Shown here: positions 26,881 to 35,502 of the stretch, piece by piece | How the letters are laid out: the number at the start of each line of letters is the position of its first letter | Numbering within the stretch: position 1 is the stretch's first letter | NCBI RefSeq assembly: GCF_000424065.1 | Contig: NZ_AUJE01000003.1 | Span: 1-64,000 of the forward strand | Direction: 5' to 3' | From: Selenomonas ruminantium subsp. ruminantium ATCC 12561 | GTDB taxonomy: Bacteria; Bacillota; Negativicutes; Selenomonadales; Selenomonadaceae | Length of the DNA: 64,000 nucleotides | Notes under the pieces: model-generated | Told to the model about the DNA's origin: nothing | Database searches by the model: none | What the model saw: the letters and a program-made list of their open reading frames with translations, nothing else | Program-made: the position numbers and the translations under genes

Positions 26881-27156
26881 CTAAAACGACTCCCGGCGAA
26901 TGCCCATCAGCAGGGAACGGAGCGTTATGGTGAGTGTCTTATGGTCAGCAGCGTCCCGATGTTCGTATAGATAGCCCACAGTGTACAGCACCGCTGTTTT
27001 AGCAATGGCACCGCAGGCTTTGAACTCGTCAGCATTGAGCCGTGCCACATCCATGCACAGCTGTTCTGCCGACCGTAGCAGTTTGCGGACAATATCATCT
27101 TCGGCATCCGTGTCGATGCGGAGATATTCTTTTGCTTTGGGCAGGGAAACAATCAT
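26881..27156 (-). CDS. Head-tail connector protein (gp6-like)
   Basis: A 91-residue alpha-helical connector. SLPKAKEYLRIDTDAEDDIVRKLLRSAEQ matches the phage gp6-like family of DNA-packaging/head-tail connector proteins. It follows the capsid gene in the expected order. The gdx gene ends 15 bases away, tail to tail. Confidence 0.88.
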   Translation of the reverse strand: MIVSLPKAKEYLRIDTDAEDDIVRKLLRSAEQLCMDVARLNADEFKACGAIAKTAVLYTVGYLYEHRDAADHKTLTITLRSLLMGIRRESF

Positions 27157-27219
27157 AAGCCATCACTCCCATAAAAACAGGTAGATGCCTCAAGGACACC
27201 TCCCAACAACAAATCTTTA

Positions 27220-28410
27220 TCAGCCCTTGCCAGCAGCACCTTTGATTTTCAGCATCTGCACGGCCTCCGGCAGTACCAACTTGCCGTCCACACGTTCCTT
27301 CATAACAAAGGCAATCATGCCATTACCGGCGAACAGCTCACGCAGTTCCTGAATGGAACGGGAGCCACGGTCACCGATGTTGTAATAGCTGTAATCACCG
27401 AACACCAGCGCCGTTTTGCCAGCTTCTGCCGTAGGCATAAACGGCGTGGTGTGAATCGGATAGCCCAGCAAGCGGTCTGGCTCGCCCATCTGGTAGGAAG
27501 GCTGCCACATATACGCCTGGTTGGCATCCTTCAGTTTGCGGATTGCCGCCAAGGTCTGGTCGTTGACGATAAAGGCCGCACTCTTGCGGTAAGGACGCTT
27601 GAGTTTGTAGACCAGTTCAATAAGGTCATCTGCAGTGATGGATGCACCGCTGGTGGTCACGCCAGTCTGCGCCGTGGTCAAAAGACCGGTGGGCTTATGG
27701 TTGCCGTCACCATTGAGGAAGGCATCCTCCTCGGCATTGGCAATTGCCTTGCCGAACTGCTGAATGATGTAACTCTCCAGATTAAAGGCGCTATCGTACA
27801 AAAGTTCCTCCGTAACCTTGATAGCCACATGGAGCTTGTAAGCGTCCATGATAATCTGGTCGAAAGTTGCATCGCCAAAACTCAGCGCACCGCCTTCCTC
27901 AATCCACGATGCGGCAGGTTTGGTGGCGGCGATGTTGATTTTGCGCTCACCGCTGGTGGTGATTTTCGTACCGAGGTTACGCATAATGCACTCCTCGTTC
28001 AGCACATCAATCAGGCGGCTGTCGTACTCCTCCGGCACTAAATAACCGCCATCGGTATCTACACCTTCCTGCAGGACATTGGACACGTTGCGGAAGTTGC
28101 TGCGGATGGCGGCAAGCATGGCCTTACGGTATTCAGCTGCTGCCCTGCCCGTTTTCTCCGGCACCTTGGCGGCAGGCTTGTTGACAATCGGCTCGGAGGT
28201 GGGCTGGGCAAGCTCGGCATCAATCGCCGACTGCCGTTCCAGACGCTCAATGTCCTTGCCGAGAGCCACCACATCTGCCTCCATTTTGTCATAGGCGGCA
28301 GCATCTTCGGCAGAAAGCTTGCCGTCCTTGTCCTGATGGCTGTCCAAAAATGCCTTGGCACCTTCCCACAGCTGTGCCCGTTTCTTGCGAAGTTCCATAA
28401 CATTTGCCAT
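27220..28410 (-). CDS. Major capsid protein, HK97 fold
   Basis: A 396-residue HK97-type capsid protein. The first 100 residues form the coiled-coil delta domain (MELRKKRAQLWEGAKAFLDS onward) removed by the protease; the mature shell starts near residue 100. GVDTDGGYLVPEEYDSRLID is the usual entry to the fold, and PYRKSAAFIVNDQTLAAIRK and GMIAFVMKERVDGKL are typical later blocks. It lies directly downstream of its protease gene, as usual. Confidence 0.94.
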   Translation of the reverse strand: MANVMELRKKRAQLWEGAKAFLDSHQDKDGKLSAEDAAAYDKMEADVVALGKDIERLERQSAIDAELAQPTSEPIVNKPAAKVPEKTGRAAAEYRKAMLAAIRSNFRNVSNVLQEGVDTDGGYLVPEEYDSRLIDVLNEECIMRNLGTKITTSGERKINIAATKPAASWIEEGGALSFGDATFDQIIMDAYKLHVAIKVTEELLYDSAFNLESYIIQQFGKAIANAEEDAFLNGDGNHKPTGLLTTAQTGVTTSGASITADDLIELVYKLKRPYRKSAAFIVNDQTLAAIRKLKDANQAYMWQPSYQMGEPDRLLGYPIHTTPFMPTAEAGKTALVFGDYSYYNIGDRGSRSIQELRELFAGNGMIAFVMKERVDGKLVLPEAVQMLKIKGAAGKG

Positions 28411-28425
28411 AAATTATTCCTCCAA

Positions 28426-29151
28426 TCAGTGAATAAGTAAGTTAAGACGGCTCCTGAGAGCGTCTGCAGATACACGGTTGTCCGGCACAGCCGCCTTAAC
28501 GAATTTCAGCGACTGCGCCTTGATTTTATCGATGAGGGAGTTTGTTACTGCCCGCTGGGAAAACAGCATGGCTTCAACACCCTCGGACTGCTTTTCCTCA
28601 TCCTCGTTGGCGAACAGAATCTTGTCTGCAAAGCCTAGCTCCACGGCCTTCTTGGCGTTCATCCAGCTTTCCGCATCCATAAGGTCGGACAACTGTTGAC
28701 GGGGCTGCCCCGTTTTCAGTTCATAGGCATTGAGGATGGATTCCTTCACCTCGTCCAACATCTGGATTGCCGCCTGCATTTCCTTGGTGTTGCCAATGAC
28801 TGCCGTACTGGGATTGTGAATCATCAGCATGCCCACAGGGGACATCTCCACGGTGGTTCCGGCCATGGCAATCACGGATGCCGCTGATGCCGCTAGACCG
28901 TCAATGCGGACGGTGACATTGCCTTTGTAGTCCATAAGCATGTTGTAGATTTGCGCCGCCGCGAACACATCACCGCCTGGGCTGTTAATCCAGACTGTGA
29001 TATTGCCCTCGCCTTTCATTAGCTCATCTCGGAAGATGGCTGGCGTAACTTCATCGCCAAACCATGAGTCCTCGGCAATTTGCCCGTTAAGCACAAGGGT
29101 GCGTTCCCCTGTATCAGAGTCACGCACCCAGTTCCAAAATTTACGTTTCAT
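28426..29151 (-). CDS. Head maturation protease, ClpP-like
   Basis: About 241 residues. A ClpP/crotonase-type serine protease that cuts the capsid delta domain. Key parts are INSPGGDVFAAAQIYNML, LAASAASVIAMAG with the catalytic serine, and MIHNPST with the catalytic histidine. The ATG at 29151 lies eight bases after AGGAGG, three codons from a weaker upstream alternative. A secreted-protein cargo gene faces it head to head. Confidence 0.93.
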   Translation of the reverse strand: MKRKFWNWVRDSDTGERTLVLNGQIAEDSWFGDEVTPAIFRDELMKGEGNITVWINSPGGDVFAAAQIYNMLMDYKGNVTVRIDGLAASAASVIAMAGTTVEMSPVGMLMIHNPSTAVIGNTKEMQAAIQMLDEVKESILNAYELKTGQPRQQLSDLMDAESWMNAKKAVELGFADKILFANEDEEKQSEGVEAMLFSQRAVTNSLIDKIKAQSLKFVKAAVPDNRVSADALRSRLNLLIH

Positions 29152-29251
29152 TTTTAAAGCCTCCTCCTGCATTTTTGCAGGACATTTTATTATTAGCCTA
29201 GAATTTATACCTCGATTCCAAATCGTCTATATATACGAAAGGAGAATACCT

Positions 29252-29794
29252 ATGCGAAAAATGCTAAAAGCATGGCTCTTTACCATGCTTCTGCTACTCC
29301 CATGTATGTTAGCCAGTGCCGGAAGTTTGTACCCCGATACACTCGACAATGGCAATTATGTCTGTGTCGATGGTGGTATGGGCGTTGGCACTTATGCTGA
29401 CAGGTCATCCGTTGTTGTTCAAAACTATAACCCTCCCAACTATCAAATTGCCATAAATATTATTCGGGTTCAATTTTCCGATGATTACTGGAGCAAGCAT
29501 GAAACCTATGTAGGTGGCCCATATAAGGTCATTGGCAACTTCACTGCCTACTTCCGCTATAATTGGGATCGGAAATCTGTGGCATGTCTCCGCCAAAATG
29601 GCTGGATGGATTGGAACATTCATCATGATTACAGCCATGCTGAAGGTAACCCCTTCGTGCCTCATGCTGCTGAAGTTGCTTTTGTGTCCGCTTATAAAAT
29701 GCGATTCTTCAATGACACCATGGGCTATAGCCCGGTGTTAAAAGAATATCGTCGTGTCATCGATGAAAGCTTTTATCGGACTTTGGGCATATAA
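29252..29794 (+). CDS. Secreted cargo protein of unknown function
   Basis: A 180-residue plus-strand protein starting at the ATG after AAAGGAG. Residues 1-24 are a clear signal peptide (MRKMLKAWLFTMLLLLPCM). The mature part has many aromatic residues, including YVCVDGGMGVGTYADRSSV and NGWMDWNIHHDYSHAEG. No transmembrane segment remains. The family is not recognised; it resembles short exported proteins of Selenomonadales in general style. It ends two bases before the portal stop, at a bidirectional terminator, and acts as a moron. A lysogen surface role would be a guess. Confidence 0.82.
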   Translation: MRKMLKAWLFTMLLLLPCMLASAGSLYPDTLDNGNYVCVDGGMGVGTYADRSSVVVQNYNPPNYQIAINIIRVQFSDDYWSKHETYVGGPYKVIGNFTAYFRYNWDRKSVACLRQNGWMDWNIHHDYSHAEGNPFVPHAAEVAFVSAYKMRFFNDTMGYSPVLKEYRRVIDESFYRTLGI

Positions 29795-29796
29795 TT

Positions 29797-31056
29797 TTAA
29801 GGCGCCGATTTATTCTCGGTGCCTTTTTTATTTCCAAACAGCCCCGCATCACGGAGCTTGCAAAGGTTGCCGTTAATCAAGTAGAGATTGCCACCTTCCT
29901 CCTCAGGGATGGGATTCATGTTCTCCATCTCACGGATATCGTTGGCTGACAGCCAACCGTTCTGCCTGCCCACAGCATAGCCAGCCATACGGCTTTGATA
30001 GTCACCACGAAGCAAACCATCCACATTGAACTTGATGAAATAGCTTTTCTGCTCAGTAGAATTGAGCAGGGCTTTCTGCAAGGATTGTTCCCAGCGCACC
30101 ACCCACGGATTCAGCGTGTATTTGACGAATTCCAGTGACTGCTGCTCGATGTTGTTAAAGCTGGACTTTTCGAGGTCGCCAATCATATGGGGCGGTACTC
30201 GGTAAAGCCGTGCTATCTCGTCAATCTGGAACTTCCTCGTTTCAAGGAACTGCGCCTCCTCCGGTGGGATGGAGATTTGTTGGTAGTCCACCCCCTCCTC
30301 CAAGACCACAACCTTGCCCGTGTTGGCTGTGCCACCGTAGACGGCCTGCCAGCTTTCGCGGAGTTTGGACGGGTCTTTGAGAACGCCGGGATGCTTGAGC
30401 ACTCCGCCTGGTCTTGCCCCATTGGCGAAGAAGGACGAGCCGTACTCCTCACAGGCCAATGTCATGCCTACGGCGTTACGCGCCATGGCTATGGGTGAAT
30501 AGCCGACAAGACCATCAAACCCCAGCCCCGGAATATGCAGGACATCCTGCCGCCGCAGCTTGATGGACTGACCGCCTTTGACTTTCGGACTGCTGTCGCT
30601 CATAGGCGTGTAGGTGTAGACAATCTCACCATGCTCATCCCGGTCAACACTCATGCGGTTAGGTAGCAGCGGATACAGCCCCATCACTCGTCCCATGCCA
30701 TCTCGGATTATCTGCGAGTAGGAATTTCCCCACAAAAGCAGGTGAATCATGGCCGTCTCACGAAATATAAAAGAAGTCATTTCAGGATTTGGCGAATCGT
30801 GGAGCAGGAAGTACAGCGGATGCTGCGGCACTCGTTCCTTGCCCTGCCCTTTGTATTCATAGACATGCAGCGGCAGGCTGGCTATGGATTCAGCCAAGAT
30901 GCGGACGCAGGCATACACCGCCGTAGTCTGCATGGCGGTGAACTCATTGACCTTTTTACCACTGGCTGACCTGCCAAAGACGAACGGCCAGCCGCTGAAG
31001 TGATAGAAGTTTTGTGGCTTGTCCCGTGAGCGGAAAAGTTTTGTAAAGAGGTTCAT
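29797..31056 (-). CDS. Phage portal protein, HK97 family
   Basis: About 419 residues from the ATG at 31056, nine bases after GGGAG. Typical portal features: FTAMQTTAVYACVRILAESI, a DSPNPEMTSFIFRETAMIHL helix, and EIARLYRVPPHMIGDLEKSS. It forms the dodecameric DNA gate at the capsid vertex and is followed by protease and capsid as in most HK97-like phages. Confidence 0.93.
   Translation of the reverse strand: MNLFTKLFRSRDKPQNFYHFSGWPFVFGRSASGKKVNEFTAMQTTAVYACVRILAESIASLPLHVYEYKGQGKERVPQHPLYFLLHDSPNPEMTSFIFRETAMIHLLLWGNSYSQIIRDGMGRVMGLYPLLPNRMSVDRDEHGEIVYTYTPMSDSSPKVKGGQSIKLRRQDVLHIPGLGFDGLVGYSPIAMARNAVGMTLACEEYGSSFFANGARPGGVLKHPGVLKDPSKLRESWQAVYGGTANTGKVVVLEEGVDYQQISIPPEEAQFLETRKFQIDEIARLYRVPPHMIGDLEKSSFNNIEQQSLEFVKYTLNPWVVRWEQSLQKALLNSTEQKSYFIKFNVDGLLRGDYQSRMAGYAVGRQNGWLSANDIREMENMNPIPEEEGGNLYLINGNLCKLRDAGLFGNKKGTENKSAP
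29801..29829 (+). terminator. Terminator of the secreted-protein cargo gene
   Basis: GGCGCCGA and TCGGTGCC pair around a seven-base loop, followed by TTTTTT at 29824-29829. It overlaps the end of the portal gene on the other strand. Confidence 0.88.
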
Positions 31057-31100
31057 AAATATCACGCTCCCTCAAGTTTATGCATCATGGAGGTACGAAA

Positions 31101-31511
31101 ATGCAGCATGAATGTAAAATAACGGTTTTAGAGACGAAGGTCTTTACTGATTATCAAGAGAAATATCTTGCAGATCCTAAGTCCGGTCCATGTCCATGCT
31201 TCAAAGCCGGAGACACATTTATTTTGAAAAGAACACCCAAGCAGGATGATTTTTACAATCTGATGAACGGCAGATTCTGCGGTGAGGCATGGGATGCCAT
31301 CAGCCGATATGTATACACTGCCCTCCAAGGCGGTTCCATCATGCACAAATGGACTAACGATGACCGAATGATGATTGCTTGCTGCAATGATGGCACTCGT
31401 CCTGTAATCTTTAAAATCGAACGGATTGACATTCCAGAATCCGAGGAAGAACGCATATGGCTCGAAAAACAGAACTTCAAAAATTCTGCTGCTGATGCCT
31501 ATACTGGCTAA
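31101..31511 (+). CDS. TIGR04076-family cargo protein
   Basis: A 136-residue plus-strand protein starting at the ATG after GGAGGTACGAAA. CKITVLETKVFTDYQEKYL and SGPCPCFKAGDTFI are the hallmarks of the TIGR04076 family, a set of small cysteine-bearing proteins of unknown function found in anaerobes. It is flanked by the portal and an unknown phage gene that both read on the opposite strand. Confidence 0.85.
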   Translation: MQHECKITVLETKVFTDYQEKYLADPKSGPCPCFKAGDTFILKRTPKQDDFYNLMNGRFCGEAWDAISRYVYTALQGGSIMHKWTNDDRMMIACCNDGTRPVIFKIERIDIPESEEERIWLEKQNFKNSAADAYTG

Positions 31512-31524
31512 TCATCACGCAAAA

Positions 31525-31546
31525 GCACCGCCCTTTCGAGCGGTGC
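31525..31546 (-). terminator. Terminator after the 108-aa phage gene
   Basis: GCACCGC and GCGGTGC pair around CCTTTCGA-type loop sequence. On the minus strand TTTTG follows. It lies between two convergent genes and may serve both. Confidence 0.7.
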
Positions 31547-31564
31547 CCCTGCCTTGCTTTCAGC

Positions 31565-31891
31565 TTAGAAGGTTCTTTCGTAGGAAAGCCTCATGCTTTG
31601 AAGTTCTGCCGTGAATTTTGCTCCTCTTGCAATCTCGTCTGCGGCCTTCAAGAGTTCCTCCGGCGTTGGGCTTCCCCCCATCCGGCTTACGCTTGCGTTG
31701 GCTTCGATTTCGATGCAGCCGATGCGTTTTTCCCAGTCGGTCTTTTCAAGGTTGCTGTTCTGGAAAATATGGATGTTAATGTAATCCTGCCCCGTGCGCT
31801 TGTTGTTCCAGCCCATCGAGTTTTCTTCAATCTCGAATCCGTACTCGGCTGCCTTGCTGGTGATGATTTCGTTTACTTCCTGCTTTGTCAT
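31565..31891 (-). CDS. Phage protein of unknown function under a repeated element
   Basis: A 108-residue protein beginning MTKQEVNEIITSKAAEYGFE. It looks like a small alpha/beta protein with central TGQDYINIHIFQNSN. No family recognised. It has a good ribosome site (GGGAGG), and the 39-bp element at 31932-31970 lies 40 bases upstream of its start. Two other such elements precede genes at 35114 and 36205, so the three probably share control. Confidence 0.65.
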   Translation of the reverse strand: MTKQEVNEIITSKAAEYGFEIEENSMGWNNKRTGQDYINIHIFQNSNLEKTDWEKRIGCIEIEANASVSRMGGSPTPEELLKAADEIARGAKFTAELQSMRLSYERTF

Positions 31892-31931
31892 TTTGTTTTC
31901 CTCCCTTTCGGTTGTCTGTGTTTTCCCTTTC

Positions 31932-31970
31932 GGTATGTGTATATTCCCGTACTATCGAAGAAATAGCAAG
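31932..31970 (-). promoter_or_regulatory. 39-bp conserved element, copy 1
   Basis: Minus strand: CTTGCTATTTC at one end and GGGAATATACACATACC at the other, with exactly 39 bp. GTATACA stands about 27 bases upstream. The TTGCTAT part may be an extended -10 box (TGCTATTTC). Downstream is the 108-aa gene. Confidence 0.8.
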
Positions 31971-32013
31971 TCATAAATGAGAATTATTTTATGTATACAA
32001 GGAGATTAATTCT

Positions 32014-32490
32014 ATGGATTTTGAACAGTCAATTCGCGGAAATAAAGCAAGGGAAAATTTCAATTCCGGCTACAATTGCTCCCAGTCCGTACTGCTGGCC
32101 TATGAAGATTATTTGCAGGAAAAAGGACTTGACCCTAAAACCGTATTGCGGATGGCATCACCCATGGGAGGTGGAATCAGCCGTCTGCGGGAAATATGCG
32201 GTGCTGTCTCTTCTTTATGTCTGCTAATAGGTTTAGCAGATGGTTACGACACACCAGATGATGAAAAGAAAAAAGCACTGTATACTCAGGTTCAAAAACT
32301 TGCACTTCAGTTCAAAGAGCATCAAGGCTCCATTATCTGCCGTGAGTTGCTAGGCTTAGAGCAAAAACATGACCAGCCTACACCATCAAAACGAACAAAA
32401 GAGTATTATGCTGAACGCCCCTGCGCCGATTTCTGTGCAACGGCAGCAGCTATTTTTGAGGAACATTATCTACAAGAACTGTCTAAATAA
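32014..32490 (+). CDS. C_GCAxxG_C_C family cargo protein (putative redox protein)
   Basis: A 158-residue protein. The family pattern is partly retained: FNSGYNCSQSVLLAY, ASPMGGGISRLREICGAVSSL, and later cysteines in SIICRELLG and ERPCADFCATAA. Members of this family are thought to bind redox cofactors or metals, but function is unproved. It is on the plus strand with AAGGAGA upstream, and its stop overlaps the terminase stop by eight bases, tail to tail. Confidence 0.86.
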   Translation: MDFEQSIRGNKARENFNSGYNCSQSVLLAYEDYLQEKGLDPKTVLRMASPMGGGISRLREICGAVSSLCLLIGLADGYDTPDDEKKKALYTQVQKLALQFKEHQGSIICRELLGLEQKHDQPTPSKRTKEYYAERPCADFCATAAAIFEEHYLQELSK

Positions 32491-34084
32491 CCAGCACACC
32501 ACGGCTGTCATATACTGATTCTCCGCTATCATTTCCGCAACGAATAGCACGGTCAAGAGCCATGATGAGGGCAATCGCCCCGTCAATCTTCTCCGTGCTT
32601 TTTGCTTTGTCTGCCTTGATGTTTCCGGCAGGGTCGGTACGGATGAAGATGTTGTCCATGTTCCAACGAAGCACCGGATGACCGCCATGAGCGATTTTCT
32701 CCTCCAGCACCAGCTTCATCAATTCCTTGGTGGGAGGACTCATGCTGGCGAAACCTTGACCGAAGGGGACAACGGTGAAACCCATTCCTTCGAGGTTCTG
32801 CACCATCTGCACCGCTCCCCAGCGGTCGAAAGCAATCTCCCGGATATTGAACCGCTCACCAAGCCGCTCGATGAATTTTTCAATGTAACCATAATGCACC
32901 ACATTGCCTTCGGTAGTTTCCAGCTTGCCCTGCCGCTGCCAGACATCATAGGGAACATGGTCACGGCGCACACGCAAATCCACATTGTCCTCTGGAATCC
33001 AAAAGTACGGTAGCACCGCATATTTATCGCTCTCGTCCAGTGGCGGAAACACCAACACAAAAGCCGTTATGTCTGTGGTACTGGAAAGGTCCAGGCCGCC
33101 ATAGCAGACACGTCCTTCCAGTTCATCTTCCGAAACCAGAAAAGCGCAGGCATCCCATTTGTGCATCGGCATCCAGCGGATGGACTGCTTTACCCATTGG
33201 TTAAGGCGCAACTGCCGGAAGGAGTTCTCCTCCCCCGGATTCTGCTTGGCTGAATCACAGGCGGCTTGCACCTTGTCTATGCCAACGGTAATGCCCAGGG
33301 AGGGATTGGCTTTCTTCCAGACCTCCGGGCTTGTCCAGTCTTCATCCTCTCTGGCTCCATAAATAACCGGGTAGAAGGTATGGTCAATTTTGCGACCTTC
33401 GAGAATATCCAACGCCTTCTGATACGTTTCATAGCAGATGGACTGCGTGTCCGTTCCTGCCGTGGTAATCAGAAAATACAGCGGTTGCATACGGGCATCA
33501 CCAGAGCCTTTGGTCATGACATCAAATAACTTTCTGTTCGGTTGGGTATGCAGCTCATCAAATACCACACCATGGATATTGAAGCCATGCTTGGAGTAAG
33601 CCTCTGCCGACAGCACCTGATAGAAGCTGTTGGTTGGCTGAAAAACCATCCGCTTTTGCGATGCAAGGATTTTCACCCGCTTATTAAGGGCAGGACACAT
33701 CCTCACCATGTCAGCTGCCACGTCAAAAACTATGCCAGCCTGCTGACGGTCAGCCGCACAGCCGTACACCTCGGCACGCTCCTCCCCGTCACCACAGCAA
33801 AGCAGGAGTGCTACAGCCGCCGCAAGTTCGCTCTTGCCTTGCTCCTTGGGGATTTCCACGTAGGCGGTGTTGAACTGGCGGTAGCCGTTTTTCTTGAGGA
33901 TGCCGAAAATGTCACGGATGATTCGTTCCTGCCAATCTATAAGTTCGAATGGTTTTCCTGCCCATGTACCTTTGGTGTGGCAAAGGCATTCGATGAAGCC
34001 CACGGCGTAATCGGCGCAATTAGCATCGTAATGGGAACTTTCTGCCATGAATTGTGTCGGCTTGTAATCGGTCAGCTTTCGCAT
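32483..34084 (-). CDS. Terminase large subunit
   Basis: About 533 residues from the ATG at 34084, seven bases after GGAGG. It is the ATPase and nuclease motor that packages DNA. The P-loop-like EIPKEQGKSELAAA, the Walker B FDELHTQPN, motif III around FLITTAGTD, and the nuclease-domain start CYGGLDLSSTTDITAFV are all visible. The small subunit gene is not adjacent but lies 4 kb upstream at 38246; cargo and accessory genes separate them. Confidence 0.94.
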   Translation of the reverse strand: MRKLTDYKPTQFMAESSHYDANCADYAVGFIECLCHTKGTWAGKPFELIDWQERIIRDIFGILKKNGYRQFNTAYVEIPKEQGKSELAAAVALLLCCGDGEERAEVYGCAADRQQAGIVFDVAADMVRMCPALNKRVKILASQKRMVFQPTNSFYQVLSAEAYSKHGFNIHGVVFDELHTQPNRKLFDVMTKGSGDARMQPLYFLITTAGTDTQSICYETYQKALDILEGRKIDHTFYPVIYGAREDEDWTSPEVWKKANPSLGITVGIDKVQAACDSAKQNPGEENSFRQLRLNQWVKQSIRWMPMHKWDACAFLVSEDELEGRVCYGGLDLSSTTDITAFVLVFPPLDESDKYAVLPYFWIPEDNVDLRVRRDHVPYDVWQRQGKLETTEGNVVHYGYIEKFIERLGERFNIREIAFDRWGAVQMVQNLEGMGFTVVPFGQGFASMSPPTKELMKLVLEEKIAHGGHPVLRWNMDNIFIRTDPAGNIKADKAKSTEKIDGAIALIMALDRAIRCGNDSGESVYDSRGVLVI

Positions 34085-34158
34085 TTGGTCACCTCCAACC
34101 AAAAGAGCCATTGTAATAGCGACTCCTAAAATGTTTTCGATAAAATTTACCCCAAACT

Positions 34159-34173
34159 ATGTTATAATAACAT
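34159..34173. promoter_or_regulatory. Operator-like palindrome upstream of the LRAT-like gene
   Basis: ATGTTAT-A-ATAACAT is a perfect 15-bp palindrome containing TATAAT. It lies about 150 bp upstream of the LRAT-like start, in an AT-rich stretch with no other gene. A -35 box at the right spacing is not obvious. Confidence 0.4.
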
Positions 34174-34320
34174 TAAGAATTTGGACTTTGTTAAAATAGA
34201 ATTTGTATGAAAAATGGTAATGTTTAGCAGAAGCAAATTTATCCAAAAAAGGAGCGCGCAATGATTTAAGAGAGCTAGTAAATATAGTAGATGTATAGAT
34301 TGATGAAGGGAGTAGTGTAT

Positions 34321-34809
34321 ATGCAAAAACCCCAAAAAGGAGACATGATCTTTACAACTAGGTTTGCCTACAATCACTACGGAATATACTCTGGACGAAA
34401 TAAAGTCATACACTACTGCAAGATTGATGGTAGTTGCTGTGATGGTGAGATTCGAGAAACTAGCTTAGATGAATTTTTAGATGGCGATACGCTTCATATA
34501 TGCAAGTTTGATCGCAACTTTTTTGTCGGGATTGGATTAGATCTGATAGATTGTGCTCTTATGACCGTATTCGGTAAACTTATTCCTGATGATATATGTC
34601 GAAGAGCAACCTTACGGTTTAGACAGGAGCATAGAGACAAGAATTTACATATTTTTACACCCGAAACTGTAGTGAGTAGAGCAAAATCAAAAATTGGTAC
34701 ACATGATTATAATCTTTTTGGAAACAACTATGAACAGAGACTCTGTGAACATTTTGCAATGTGGTGTAAAACGGGAATACCTATTTCTGCACAAGTTGAC
34801 TTAGATTGA
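34321..34809 (+). CDS. LRAT-domain (NlpC/P60-like) cargo protein
   Basis: A 162-residue protein of the LRAT/NC-domain type, a circularly permuted papain-like fold with acyltransferase or hydrolase activity. GDMIFTTRFAYNHYGIYSG supplies the histidine region, and YEQRLCEHFAMWCKTG corresponds to the NCEHF motif with the catalytic cysteine. The ATG at 34321 follows AAGGGAG by nine bases; in-frame ATGs upstream (34291, 34303) are weaker. Its AT-rich composition differs from the flanking terminase genes, suggesting recent acquisition. Target unknown. Confidence 0.85.
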   Translation: MQKPQKGDMIFTTRFAYNHYGIYSGRNKVIHYCKIDGSCCDGEIRETSLDEFLDGDTLHICKFDRNFFVGIGLDLIDCALMTVFGKLIPDDICRRATLRFRQEHRDKNLHIFTPETVVSRAKSKIGTHDYNLFGNNYEQRLCEHFAMWCKTGIPISAQVDLD

Positions 34810-34853
34810 AGATACAATCAGTATTGGAAATTCTGTGTATACTTCAATAGGAA

Positions 34854-34871
34854 ACAGCCCCGAAGGGCTGT
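34854..34871 (-). terminator. UUCG-type hairpin after the 74-aa gene
   Basis: ACAGCCC, CGAA, GGGCTGT: a 7-bp perfect stem; on the minus strand the loop is TTCG, followed by TTTCCT. It lies 18 bp after the stop. Confidence 0.55.
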
Positions 34872-34889
34872 CCCGCTTTGGTGTTGGTC

Positions 34890-35114
34890 TTAGTTGAACT
34901 TTTCCATCAGGATTGCGTAGGCTTGGTAACCAATTTTCGTTTCCGGTTCCATGTTCCATCCCCTCTCGTAGTGAAGGATTGTTTTTCCGTTTGCTCGGCA
35001 TTCCAGCTTGGAAATTCTGCCGCCATCGATCCCGAATTCTGAACCTTCCTCGTAGTGTTTTACCCAGTACCGAACCTTGGTCCCTTCAATCTCGATTTCG
35101 CCTTTGCTCCACAT
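34890..35114 (-). CDS. Small phage protein (DUF7678-like)
   Basis: A 74-residue protein whose ATG at 35114 follows GGAGGAGG. The segment EFGIDGGRISKLECRANGK followed by YERGWNMEPE is one I associate with the DUF7678 type, common in gut-anaerobe phages; the name is tentative. The 39-bp conserved element at 35153-35191 lies 38 bases upstream, so its expression is probably linked to two other genes. Function unknown. Confidence 0.68.
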   Translation of the reverse strand: MWSKGEIEIEGTKVRYWVKHYEEGSEFGIDGGRISKLECRANGKTILHYERGWNMEPETKIGYQAYAILMEKFN

Positions 35115-35152
35115 GGTTGCATCCTCCTCCGCTTGTTGGGGTGTTTTCTTTT

Positions 35153-35191
35153 GGTATGTGTATATTCGCTCTAAACGCAAATTATAGCAAG
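35153..35191 (-). promoter_or_regulatory. 39-bp conserved element, copy 2
   Basis: Minus strand: CTTGCTATAATTTGCG, then TTTAGAGCGAATATACACAT. In this copy TGCTATAAT is a perfect extended -10 box. GTGTATACAC lies about 25 bases upstream. Confidence 0.82.
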
Positions 35192-35235
35192 CGATTATCG
35201 GATAAATTCTGTGTATACACAGCGCACATTTTGGA

Positions 35236-35502
35236 TTATTTTCCATTGTCTTCTGGTCGATGTTTCAGCAGGTAAAATTTGTCGACCAAGGGGATAAGGG
35301 ACAGGGATGAGCCGTTGTCCCAGCGGACCAAAATCTGGCCTGCATCATCGACTCCCCTTATCTCGCCCACCGTGCCTTCCGGCGGAGCCTGCGGTTCATC
35401 GTGCATCTCCACAAGCATCACGATGCGCCCCGGAGGGTAGATGGAGCGCAGCCGCTCCACCTCCTCTCTGCTGGGAAAGCCCATCTTGTCAGCTTTCCTC
35501 AT
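35236..35502 (-). CDS. DUF4314 domain protein
   Basis: About 88 residues from the ATG at 35502, nine bases after GGAGG. The block MGFPSREEVERLRSIYPPGR and the PEGTVGEIRGVDDAGQILVR strands match the DUF4314 family, a small SH3-like fold linked with phage and conjugative elements. It overlaps the end of the upstream gene by 14 bases and is therefore co-transcribed with it. Function is not known. Confidence 0.8.
   Translation of the reverse strand: MRKADKMGFPSREEVERLRSIYPPGRIVMLVEMHDEPQAPPEGTVGEIRGVDDAGQILVRWDNGSSLSLIPLVDKFYLLKHRPEDNGK

Noticed and set aside
34069-34095. A fourth copy of the GGTGACCAA element before TerL
   Set aside because: Only the nine-base word is shared; it is simply part of the ribosome site GGAGGTGACCAA and the later blocks are absent.
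33542-34129. A 195-codon frame antisense to the terminase
   Set aside because: It mirrors the coding strand of TerL and has no ribosome site.
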